DNA of 41,907 nt from Rhizophagus sp. LPA8_4_AMF (Eukaryota > Glomeromycota > Glomeromycetes > Glomerales > Glomeraceae): NCBI GenBank assembly GCA_021464525.1, contig JADRCO010000232.1, positions 1-41,907 of the forward strand. The letters are read 5' to 3'. Every line of letters starts with the position of its first letter. The first letter of the stretch is position 1. A program made the translations under genes and the position numbers. This document shows positions 32,860 to 41,907 of the stretch, piece after piece. The notes below the pieces were generated by a model, which had not been told where the DNA came from, did no database searches, and saw only the letters and a list, made by a program, of their open reading frames with translations.

Positions 32860-33950
32860 ATAAATGTATTTCGTAAAACTCATACATTTATTAAAATCAA
32901 TCTCATAACACAACGTCTGAGAACTGCTGCCTCTTCACCTACTACATATTACCATAAGGCTTTGGTCTAGCCATTGGTTCACATATCCATTCAGTTTACC
33001 TATTATTTTCTCATCTTTGATTTTACCACATCATCACCACGCGCTCCTTCATTGCACCGCATATTATATCCTGACTAGCATTTCAGCCAATGTTTCATTG
33101 ACAATGGTCAGACTATTATGTCACTACCTACTGGGGGGTGTACTATCATCGTACACCTCCCAATTCTTTTATGTTGTATTGTAAAGATCACACCTCTCCT
33201 GTAATATCAAACAGACCAGGAGGAAATTCTAAAACTTTATGGAGATTTACATAAATTGGACTGTTGGAGTGACCAGTGTATTGTGGAATCGACCTTAAAT
33301 TCCTGTTGGATCATTAATTTATTATATTGAAAGCATTTTTAATTATTATAAACACAGCAAAATAGTTTCTAAGTTATCCAAAGAATATTGTAATTTGTGG
33401 GGATCCTATTCCTTCATTGTTTTTTTATTACTCATCTCTCCACATTTAATTTACATTTTTGCTAAAGCTTCAAAAGAATCACCACATGTATATTGAATAC
33501 TTAAATATACACTTTTCTTTTTTCTTTTTTCTTTTCTTTTTCTTTTTTCTTTTTTCTTTTTTTCTTTCTTTTTTTTTTTTTAATGTATGCGTGTTACTTT
33601 GCATCAAAGAAAATAAATATCAAATATAAATTATCTAAATTTTAATTATTTATAACCGATAAAAATTTTGCTGTATGATATTTACTATGTATGATTTATT
33701 TTATATGTGCTATAATAAGAATGAAATTTAAAGAAAGAAGAATCATAAAAAATATCATGATTATTATCAGAAAATCTAGCGCCAAACATACATATCATAT
33801 ATAAACAATTAAAAATTCCATTTATCTGGTATTATCAAATTTCATGAAAAAATAAAACGCCATACTCTGATAAAATAATCATTTATCATTTATCAAAGAA
33901 ACGAAAGGGTCAAAATGAAAATATATTAAAAACACCATATAAACATATAG
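32860..33950. other. Non-coding stretch with hairpin and CT-rich tract
   Basis: A hairpin lies at 33133-33161 (GGGGGGTGTAC pairs with GTACACCTCCC, one mismatch, loop TATCATC). A (T)nC-rich microsatellite lies at about 33511-33582. No gene is seen. Confidence 0.55.
33511..33582. repeat. (TTTTC)n polypyrimidine tract
   Basis: About 70 bp of CTTTTTT/CTTTTCTTTT units ending in a T-run. All bases are pyrimidine on this strand. Confidence 0.88.
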
Positions 33951-33955
33951 ACATA

Positions 33956-34832
33956 TTACCATCTATTATTTTCCATGTTTCCTCTTCTTTCTTTTCTTCT
34001 TCCTAATAAAAAGAAAAAAAATTTTAATTATTTTTAAGAAATAAATATTATTATTGTTCAGTCGATTAGGAATATGCGGATTTTACTGACCGAGAGACAT
34101 TCAATATTTAAATCAGTATAGTAGCATTAATTCCTATTGGTCACCGCAGTATTCCTAATGACCGAACTATAACTCGGATATCGGTCTTCGACCGATATTT
34201 CTATTCCCCCATCCAACAACTATTTATTATTTTTTTAAGAAAATTACTTACTTCGTGCTCTTACATTTCTTCTTTGTGTAATGTTGGGCGTATTCCTTGC
34301 AACATCATGTCGATCAGCTAAAGTAATAATACGATATTAAAATATTGTATTATATTTATTATTCAATAAAAAATTCTATATTCTTACGAGGTCCTTCCCA
34401 GAAACGTGTTCCAAGTTCATTAAAAAATATTCTATATGCTTGAATTCTTCTTCCCCTTTGATCATTCGCTGAATAACGGTCTATATTCTGAAATATTAAA
34501 TCTATCATAAATATAATTTGATAATATAATAATCGAATGTTTTATATAAACTTACGTTATATACGGTAACTAAACTATTAAATTTACGTTTACATTGGTT
34601 TCCCATGTAATTAGAATTACAAATATTATTTAGTCGGTTTGCAACATTATTCCAATATGCTCGTCTCAAACGTTCAAGTATACTCCAATATAACTATAAA
34701 ATAATAATTATGTTTATTTATTCGTTTATTATTCTATTATTATTTATTAGTAAATTAGAATAAAATATTTACTTGATTTGTGTCTTTCCTAAGTTTAATT
34801 AAAGTACGAATTTCTTGTTGACTCCAAACCAT
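33956..34832 (-). CDS. Trihelix / Myb-SANT-like DNA-binding protein, five exons
   Basis: This is probably a nuclear sequence-specific DNA-binding protein, 136 residues. The exons are 34832-34773, 34693-34556, 34487-34388, 34317-34252 and 34002-33956. All four introns are GT-AG; the first three are 79, 68 and 70 nt, the fourth 249 nt. Exons 1-3 encode a Myb/SANT-like domain (residues about 2-98): W3, 'EIRTLIKLR', 'LYWSILERLRRAYW' (21-34), 'NVANRLNNI', then 'GNQCKRKFNSLVTVY' (51-65). This is the WxxIAxxL...QCxxKxxxLxxxY pattern of trihelix proteins. Exons 4-5 encode a basic tail ending 'RARRRRKERRGNMENNRW', a likely nuclear-localisation signal. Every exon joins in frame with no stops, and the ATG immediately precedes the domain. 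The fourth intron holds an inverted-repeat insertion. The target and role are unknown; these domains also occur in transposon-derived genes. Confidence 0.75.
34064..34198. repeat. Inverted-repeat insertion within the last intron of the DNA-binding gene
   Basis: ATTAGGAATATGCGG (34065-34079) faces its near-complement CCGCAGTATTCCTAAT (34144-34159), and next to it is a perfect 9-bp hairpin ATATCGGTC-TTC-GACCGATAT (34178-34198). CGGTC/GACCG motifs recur throughout. The segment accounts for most of the excess length of this intron over its three neighbours, so it looks like a small foldback element that inserted into a previously short intron. Confidence 0.6.
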
Positions 34833-34854
34833 TGCTTTTTTAAATTTTAAATTT

Positions 34855-34915
34855 GATAAAAAAAAAAAAAAAAAAAAAAATTTTATTTTTTTAATTATTA
34901 TTTTTTTTTTTTTTA
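34855..34915. repeat. Poly-A and poly-T tracts
   Basis: An A-run (about 34858-34880) followed by T-rich runs to about 34915, immediately 5' of the DNA-binding gene's start on its upstream side. It could serve as a nucleosome-poor promoter element; this is inference only. Confidence 0.6.
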
Positions 34916-35629
34916 TTGATATTTCTTATTCTAACATACGATAATTTTTATTTAATACTAAAAAAACCTGAATAAAAATCTTGCTTTCTTTAAATAATTT
35001 ATAAAGTCACAAGTAAGAAAATATTTTTGCAGAAATTAGAAAAAGTTTACAAATGCTAATATAAATTAAATTAAATTAATGTTACGTAATTTATCAAATT
35101 TTCTAAAAATCTTATGGTTGCACAGCCGATCAATTCGCAACATAGCCACCTAGTAGATTGATTAATCTATTTTTAGATAGAATTTGAATAGAAATCTTTT
35201 GTTAAATAAATTAAATAAACGCTTTCTTCGGATCGACCAATGGACCCGGTCCGGAAGTCCGGGTTTCAAAAAATGTTTTTCTAGTATTTGTACGTGGAAA
35301 TAGATTAGAGTGTGATTTACGTTTTTCTATAATCTATATATTAACGGATTACTTGTGACGTAACACGCACTACGCCGCACATAATTCTGGCCGATCTAGT
35401 TAACCACTCAAAGCTTTACGTTAGTAAAAGTAAAAGAATAAAAAATTTCAAAATTTCATAATAATATAAATTAAATCTCCAAAATTTTTTATAAAGTATC
35501 AACCCCATTTTTTTTTGAAAAAAAAAGATGTCTTAATTTGTTCGTATTAGATTATTTTCTTTGATAAGGTACCATCCTTAATTTAGGTTGATTTTCTATT
35601 TTTTTAAAAAAAATATATATATATGAATA
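34916..35629. other. Intergenic with a GC-rich hairpin
   Basis: ACCCGG-TCCGGAAGT-CCGGGT (35246-35266) is a compact inverted repeat in a less AT-rich patch (35220-35400). No gene is seen. Confidence 0.45.
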
Positions 35630-36015
35630 AAAAAAAACGGAAATATTATCAGTTCTGAAACGCCGATATGCATTTGAATTTCCGAAAACGTAACGCATTT
35701 CCTTGAATTATTAATAAATTGTTCGTTTGGGCAAGTAAACCATAGTTCTTATTACTTTTTTTGTACATATTTCATTGAAAAATTTGTAAATCATGAGATT
35801 GTCATACTTCGCACATGATTATGCATTCAAATATAGTTTATTTAAACTATTAAAATGCATAGCATATTTGCTTTTGTTTAAAAATTCCTATTAATTATCA
35901 CTTTTATCGAATTTTTACTATATGAATAAGTTACATTCAACATGCATTTGACGATCCTACTGTTCTTTTCGTAATTTTTTTTATAAGTCAAGAACAAATT
36001 TACAGACATCTTTAT
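35630..36015 (+). repeat. Dispersed repeat, copy B (partner 27925-28385)
   Basis: The collinear diverged partner of copy A: 'ACGCCGATATGCATTTGAATTT', then 'CATGCATTTGACGATCCTAC' and 'AGAACAAATTTA' in the same order and similar spacing. It is also preceded by a T-run/A-run junction (about 35600-35615). Confidence 0.55.
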
Positions 36016-36520
36016 TATGTCATGTTGTAAACCGAAAAAGGAAATTCGGAGACATAGTTTTGGCCCAAATTATGAAATCATGTCATAAGTTTCGGCCAAT
36101 GCTAAGCCGCCTACTAGATAAAAGATGATCACAGAAGATGTTTCTCGTTTTTTAAGTTATGCAGATTAATAATAAATAAAAATTCAGGTGAATTTAATTT
36201 AAAACGAAAAAAAAATGATTACAAAATTCCTTGAAAAACACACTGCGTCGAAAAAAAATGATGAATTGATTATAGTACAGCGCGATTTTCTGATAAAAAG
36301 GTTTTACGATTTTCACGACATATATTTAGTTATAAATTTTGTCATATCTCGGAAGATTAGGATATTTATAGATGACTATTTATTTAAAAATTAATATAAA
36401 TTATGGTAAATAGTGTCTAGTAGCATATTGGAATAATCTTTTCATTTTCAATTCTTCAAGGGCGGCATGAAATTCTGTAACGTTTAGGATTAATTTCGTC
36501 TACTGATATATTTTTCTTAG
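36016..36520. other. Intergenic
   Basis: Nothing recognised until the acceptor at 36519-36520. A phrase near 36098-36120 (CCTACTAGATAAAAGATGA) weakly resembles one near 35150 (CCTAGTAGATTGATTAATC). Confidence 0.35.
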
Positions 36521-37307
36521 AGCAAGGAACCTATCAGTTGAACTACTAAGCTTCAGTTGTAATGAACTTATCGCAAAGATAACTGGAGATCATGTATACA
36601 CCAAAGAGTCACAAGAATTTCTCAAACAAATTCGCAAATCATTTATTGAATATGGAAACAAATTTAACGAAGTTATTCATTACTTCTATCGCTCTAATAA
36701 TTCATGAGGCTTTATTTGTTAGAAATTTTAAAATCAAAGAAAGGGTGTGTTAATAAATATATATCTGATATAAAATATTTTATATTTGTTAATAGGTTCT
36801 ATGAATTAATTTAAAATAATAATCATCAACCATCTATGAGTGAAATATAAGAATTTGTAACCAAAGAGTTGTAGTTGAAAAAGTATTCAACCGTCAAATG
36901 CAACTTGCTGCAGTTGATCATTACGAGTTAAAATTGAAGAGATTGTCAGCCTTAAAGTATAATAGAATTTGTTCAAGAGAGTTTTAGAGTAGTATCATGG
37001 CAAGGAAAAGATCTGAAAGCAGTAAAAGAGTTAGATTATATGATTAATAAAATTGTAACTACACAGTGAAATTCGATATACCGATACCGAACTTAAGTTA
37101 AGTCTTGATATATCGGAATTGGAGTCTGTAACGGATTATCATAATCTATAATTAATTTACTCTCAATATAAAGGATTATTGACAAATTTTACTGGTGGAA
37201 CGGATAATTCCATTATATCGAATTTCACTTGTATTCTCTCACAAAATGGACAAGATATTCGTAATAAGTTGCATGATGATAGGAATTTCATTGAGTATAT
37301 ACAATAG
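36521..37307 (+). pseudogene. Decayed helical protein, unknown function
   Basis: After TTTTTCTTAG (acceptor at 36519-36520) a coding block runs 'RNLSVELL', 'CNELIAKITGDHVYTKESQ', 'FLKQIRKSFIEYGNKFNEV' to TGA near 36704. After an AT-rich gap it resumes as 'HQPSMSEI', then 'EKVFNRQMQLAAVDHYELKL' and 'LSALKYNRICSREF', 'VSWQGKDLKAVKELDYMINK'. The last part is 'TELKLSLDISELESVTDY', 'YSQYKGLLTNFTGGTDNS', 'FTCILSQNGQDIRNKLHDD', ending at TAG 37305-37307. At least five stops and two frameshifts separate the pieces. The whole is rich in charged, heptad-like helices. The style fits a gene family of these fungi, but I cannot name it or give a function. Confidence 0.6.
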
Positions 37308-38820
37308 AAAATTTGTAACTTATTTATTTTTGTTGTTATAAGAAAGACCAATAATATTGCAATGAATATTGATAATGATTTTCATATACTAGTTCATAAG
37401 ATTTTATTTTTCAGCTAGTAATAAATAATGACTAATCTACAGAAAATATGATCCCTACACTTTTTTTTCTGAGTAATATATTCTTTAAAAGAATTTTCTT
37501 ATAAGTATTGTTTTGATTATGTTCAAAAGTATTAGATCTTTAATTGAATAGCGATAGCTTATCATGATTCAAAGTTTAGATTGTAGATCCCAAATTTTTA
37601 ATAAAATTTGTTACAGACTTGTCCAAATATATTTTAAAACATTGTTCAATAATGATCAGCATAACAATAATTACAATCTTAACTGAAAATAGTATGGTAA
37701 TTTTATTTTAAATGCATAATAATAATTTACATGATGAATTTTATATAACGATGTTAAAAAAAATGAATGAATAAATAAAAGCTGATAGAAAAGCACCAGT
37801 GGTTATGAACAGTGGTTGAAATAATAAAGTTGAAACTATTTAATAACAATTATATATACAAGTAGAACGAATTTTTTCTAGTGGAAATGATCTATAATGA
37901 AATATGGAAAGAAAACTCTGAATATGATACTGTAGCTAGCTCTGTTTTTTATGTTATAGTAACTACTGCAATATGTCGTTTCCCATCTTTACTTAGGTCT
38001 AACTAACTTGTATCATGTATTATAAGGCGGTCCTTAAATCAAGAATGATTTGATTTGAAAGAAAGAAAGATAATAAATTTCATTCAATATGTTCACTAAA
38101 CTCTAAGCTGTAAAGTCTTGATTGCAATCAAGTTCATATTAGTATTACAAATATTGATACAGACTGTTGAAAGCTGTGCTATGTCCTACATACATGTGGC
38201 TTTGTTTTTATTTATAATAACTAAGCCGAGAATTGTAGTTGCAAATGAGCCCAGTAACACCCGCAAAAAATTCTGCAGAATTATATCTGCTAATAATCTC
38301 TAATGCTCGCCATTGCGGAATTTTTTTTAGGTGCATGCAATCTTTGGCTTTGTTTTGCAGGCTTTGGCTTTTGTTATTGCCGGGAATGATTAAATTGATG
38401 ATTACTCCGTGATGATCATTCCTTATCACGTGAAGTTTTTTATCCGAAAGCTGCGGATAGAAGATTTATTTTTCATTATATTCAATAATGAACTCACAAA
38501 ACTACATAATCATATATGCCTGAGCCAATATTACAATTTTCAGAATTAAATTCATTTTTTTTATCATAAAATTTAAACTGCAAAAAAATAGTTTATAGCC
38601 GTTTTCAAAAAGGTGTGATTGGGTAATTTTTATTGTATATGTGTTGTATTGGGAAATAGTGAAATCAGAAAATTGAATTCCCAATCAGATTCAGGCTTTT
38701 TTTATACTTTTTTATACCTTTTTTACAATTCATTTGAGGAAACTAAATGAATTATTTTATTGTTAATAATAAGTTAGCAATAAAAACGGCATCAAAAAAA
38801 AAAAAATAAAATAAAAATTA
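37308..38820. other. Intergenic, no gene defined
   Basis: Two overlapping short frames on opposite strands (38118-38303 +, 38208-38429 -) cover a less AT-rich patch at 38160-38450. It contains a short duplication (CTTTGGCTTTGTTTTGCAGG then CTTTGGCTTTTGTT, near 38343) and GATGATTACTCC-type palindromic phrases. This looks like a mobile-element scrap. The rest is AT-rich. Confidence 0.35.
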
Positions 38821-38827
38821 CCACATA

Positions 38828-39522
38828 CTACTGAGAGATTACAAGTTCCTTAAATTCTTCTTTTGTTAAACCCACCTTCAATAATATTCATAGCAATAAT
38901 GTCATCTAAAGAAAGAGCTGGTAAAAGTGTGTAATGTCTGCCACGAACAAGCGCTACTTCTTTTATAGTTCTTGTGTTAATTTCTGAGTATCCATATTCA
39001 CATCTTTGGCTGATTCATCTAAGAAAATTAGCTGTTCATGTTGATATTGTGTACCTATATGTACTGTACCATAAAAGCACTACGAAATAATTCATTACGC
39101 TCTTTTGCTATTTTGTGCAGTAAAATAAATAATTGTATGAAATACATTATATTAGCATAAAATGATTCAAAATATAAAACATAAACTTTTTTCGTGTTAT
39201 TCCACAATAAACTAGTGATCTCCAAAGAGTAGGAATGGAAACATGCTTGCCACTTCGAACTCCATTTCCTGGACAATTTCATCAAGATACAAGTCCACAT
39301 TCTCCTGAATAATATTTCATAATATCTGATAAAGTTTTGTGTCATCCTGATATTTGTCTCCAGGGATTAGCTAACAGTTCTCCACGTTTTATACAATTCA
39401 GTACTTTGTTTATCAGACTAATGCTAATATAAAGAAGCTTCAAAATCTGCTCTTTAGAATAACCATCATAATGAAGATATATTATGCGCCATTTTCAGGT
39501 CATTACTATATGCTGGAGTCAT
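38828..39522 (-). pseudogene. Tc1/mariner-like transposase, frameshifted and 3'-truncated
   Basis: Tc1/mariner-type DDE transposases cut and paste their own element. From ATG 39522 the minus strand reads 'MTPAYSNDLK', then in a shifted frame 'WRIIYLHYDGYSKEQILKLL' (first helix-turn-helix). Next come 'NVDLYLDEIVQEME', 'VSIPTLWRSLVYCGITRKK' (second helix-turn-helix), 'AKERNELFRSAFMVQYI', 'LIFLDESAKD' (holding the first catalytic aspartate), 'YTLLPALSLDDIIAMNIIEG' and 'KEEFKELVISQ', stopping at TAG 38830-38828. Several frameshifts are present. The second aspartate and the final acidic residue would lie beyond 38828, where the sequence becomes an A-run, so the 3' third is gone. No terminal inverted repeats are visible. 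It is inactive. Confidence 0.8.
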
Positions 39523-39975
39523 ATTTAACTTGATATAGTCTTTCTGGTAGAGTTATGGTAACTATATCTACCTGGAAATCTGAGAGAATCTTTATTGTTA
39601 TGAAGTTCAATCAGAACAGAGTTTTGTAAAGATGGAAAATCAGGGAAATCAAGTGATTTCTCACAATACAGTGAATACACCTTTTTGAAAACGACTATAA
39701 TTTGCTTCTTTTTACATTAATCTTGATAATATTTGAGAATTTTAGAATTTTAAGTGAATTTAATCTACACTTATTTAATGAACTTTTATACTAAATTTAA
39801 ATTACTAAACCAGCAGAAATAAACATCTGTAGTTGATTTTTTCAGGAAATTAAAAAACAACTATGACTTTTAAAGATATCAAAAACGTAAATTTAAGGTT
39901 CAAAATTATTTTGCATTTTTAATAATCCCAATTGGATGAATTTTAAGCAAACTACACTCATTATTGTAATTTGAA
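39523..39975. other. Upstream flank of the transposase relic
   Basis: No terminal inverted repeat or other gene is recognised. Confidence 0.35.
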
Positions 39976-39978
39976 TGA

Positions 39979-40090
39979 TTTTAAGTCTTTTTAAACTATA
40001 TATTTTAAGTCTTTTTTTCATTATATATTTTAAGTCTTTTTTATTATATAAACATATTTTAAGTCTTTTTTCACTATATCTTTTTTCACA
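39979..40090. repeat. TTTTAAGTCTTTTT minisatellite, four copies
   Basis: TTTTAAGTCTTTTT starts at 39979, 40003, 40028 and 40057 (spacing 24, 25 and 29 bp), separated by ATATAT-rich linkers; a fifth unit, TCTTTTTTCAC, is degenerate. Confidence 0.8.
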
Positions 40091-41224
40091 ATATACTGAA
40101 ATTAAGCCAATTTGACAAAATAATTTCTCATCATTTCACATTTCCATCATAAATGATTTAATATTGCTGATTTTTTGATATTTACTTTTTTATGTTATAT
40201 TTGATAATATTTGAGTATTTTTATAAATTATCGTTCTTTAATTAAAGTTTAAAATTTGTATTTTGTACGGAGCGTTGGAGCGTATGACACATAAGTCATG
40301 TGAACAGTTATGATACAAAGCCTGCGAATAATTAAATTCAATCCATCAATAGCATTGAAATTTTGGGATAAGTAAATATTTAATTTAAAAAGTATTAATA
40401 TGTTTATGTATGGCTATGAAAGACATCAAACTGTAGCTTTAATGTGCAAGATTATAAGCAAAATTGGATCTATTTTAAGGAATTATGTGCAATTTTGTAC
40501 TCACTGTATGTAAGTTTTGCAGCACTTAAATTTATGTGAAATAAAAAAGATGATTAATAAGTGAAGTATTAAGAGACAATTTCAAACCAGATAATCAATC
40601 TTTTTATATATTAACAAAAATACTCTTATATATATCATCTAAATTTAAAACCATCAAAATACATCTATCTCATCTCTGGAGCCAAATACTGTTTTTCCGA
40701 CATCATCTATATTAATGTAGTATTAACATTAATACTATAATTATACAATAATTACGATTGAGAAGTTTTAATAAATATTTTAAAAGGCAATCAAATTATA
40801 ATAAATTATTGAAGGAATCATTTCATCAATCAAAATAATAAAGAATGAAATATTTTCTATAAATATCGTATTTCATGGTTTTGATGTTGTCTTCTGTCAG
40901 AATGGGGTTGAGTTTGAGATAAGAAAATGTAATTCTTAACCAATGGACATAATATTTAGTAACGACCTTGCGGTGCAGGCGTGCAGCAAAAATGATTGGA
41001 GAATTGATGTCTAATTTTTTATAAGCTACGTAATTTTACTTTGACAACCACGTACATCTTTGAATCAATGCATTTTACCATAAAATATCTTATTGCAATA
41101 GATTGACATCATATTTTTTCTAAAAATGCATTTAAAATAGTTAAAAATCATCTTTCTAAAACTTATAATTCATGCTTTGGACTAAATGATAAAAAAAGTA
41201 TAAATCCATTCACGTTTTTCATTT
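40091..41224. other. AT-rich stretch, no gene
   Basis: GTACGGAGCG at about 40266 repeats a motif seen near 25345. A small palindrome, TAGTATTA..TAATACTA, lies near 40718-40736. A minus-strand frame at 41163-41357 runs into the satellite and is discounted. Confidence 0.4.
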
Positions 41225-41907
41225 TGCAAAAGTGAATCACTTTTCTAGATGAATTCTTTATATTTTTGCATCGGATTTTTTTTTGAATCATAAAATTCAA
41301 AGTATAACACCATTTTACTGAAAGTTTCAATACATACTTTATATTAGAAAATTGCATTTTTCTGCATATTTACTACATTTTTGGGTTTTTTTAAAAATGA
41401 CCCATTTTTCTAGATGAATTCTTAATATTTATGTATCAGATTTTTTTTGTGAATCATAAATTCAATGCATAACATCATTTCACTGAAAGTTTTAATACAT
41501 ACATTTTATCAGAAAATTATTTATTCTGCATTTTTCTGCATATTTACTACATTTTTGGGTTTTTTTAAAAGTGAACCACTTTTCTAAATGAATTTATAAT
41601 ATTTTTGTACGAGATTTTTTTTTGTGAAACATAAAATTCAATGCATAACACTATTCAACCGAAAGTTTCAATACATACTTTATATTGGAAAATTACATTT
41701 TCTGCATTTTTACTACATTTTTGGGTTTTTTTAAAAGTGAATCACTTTTCTAGATGAATTTATAATATTTTTGCATCAGATTTATTTTATGAATTATGAA
41801 ATTCAATGTATAACACTATTCAACTGAAATTTTCAATATATACTTTATATTAGAAAATTACATTTTCTGCATTTTTACTACATTTTTGGGTTTTTTTAAA
41901 AGTGAAT
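41225..41907. repeat. 165-174-bp AT-rich satellite, at least four monomers
   Basis: The dyad-containing motif (A)AAAGTGAATCACTTTTCTAG starts monomers at about 41231, 41396, 41570, 41736 and 41901 (spacing 165, 174, 166 and 165 bp). Each monomer then has GATGAATT, a T-run, GAAT.ATAAATTCAA.G.ATAACA, CTGAAAGTTT.AATACATAC, TATTAGAAAATT, TTCTGCAT..TTTACTACATT and TTTGGGTTTTTTTAAAA. The array continues past the right edge. The monomer length matches a nucleosome repeat, and each monomer has a short perfect dyad. Centromeric or heterochromatic satellite is a possibility, not shown. Confidence 0.9.

Noticed and set aside
41163..41357. 64-codon minus-strand frame
   Set aside because: It extends into the first satellite monomer and is not preserved across monomers.

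Overview
This is a very AT-rich eukaryotic window with short GT-AG introns of about 70-100 nt. It has almost no intact genes and is crowded with microsatellites, minisatellites, foldback elements and gene relics. The relics point to an arbuscular mycorrhizal fungus (Glomeromycotina, probably Rhizophagus or a close relative). They include a protein kinase with a Cys-pair N-terminus and an 'NFKNW..G' linker, a lineage-expanded membrane protein carrying an 'ITNINITYHLSVTKSTNN' block, and a Tc1/mariner-like transposase. The layout resembles the repeat-rich, gene-poor genome compartment described for such fungi. The organism call is an inference from family resemblance recalled from memory, not from a database search.

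Layout. 1-2350 (-): badly decayed DNA topoisomerase II, running off the left edge. 2592-5980 (+): multi-exon pseudogene of a secreted/membrane protein, head-to-head with the topoisomerase relic. 5981-13270: repeats, a TAGGGATGG-ended foldback element, minisatellites and a TTCGNCGAA array. 13279-17000 (-): coding-like fragments, the best at 14585-15360, product not recognised. 17240-22200: imperfect tandem repeats and a 170-bp foldback element. 22204-25123: two more elements related to the TAGGGATGG type, plus coding relics at 22751-22901 (-) and 23815-24103 (+). 26236-27470 (-): kinase pseudogene. 28850-30310: a dense block holding a 47-bp tandem repeat, a perfect 25-bp hairpin, a GC-rich minisatellite, one long open frame of 153 codons, and a G23 tract. 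31730-33160: repeats. 33956-34832 (-): the only gene that looks intact, a five-exon 136-residue trihelix/Myb-SANT-like DNA-binding protein. 36521-37307 (+): decayed helical protein, not recognised. 38828-39522 (-): 3'-truncated Tc1/mariner-like transposase. 41225-41907: four copies of a 165-174-bp AT-rich satellite running off the right edge.

The genes do not form a pathway. What links them is their fate: single-copy-type genes (topoisomerase II) and expanded-family genes (kinase, membrane protein, transposase) have all decayed side by side, while one small DNA-binding gene keeps clean frames and splice sites. The most unusual sequence-level signals are the right-edge satellite, whose central dyad is kept by a compensatory change, and an inverted-repeat insertion in the last intron of the DNA-binding gene that decides whether its basic tail is made.
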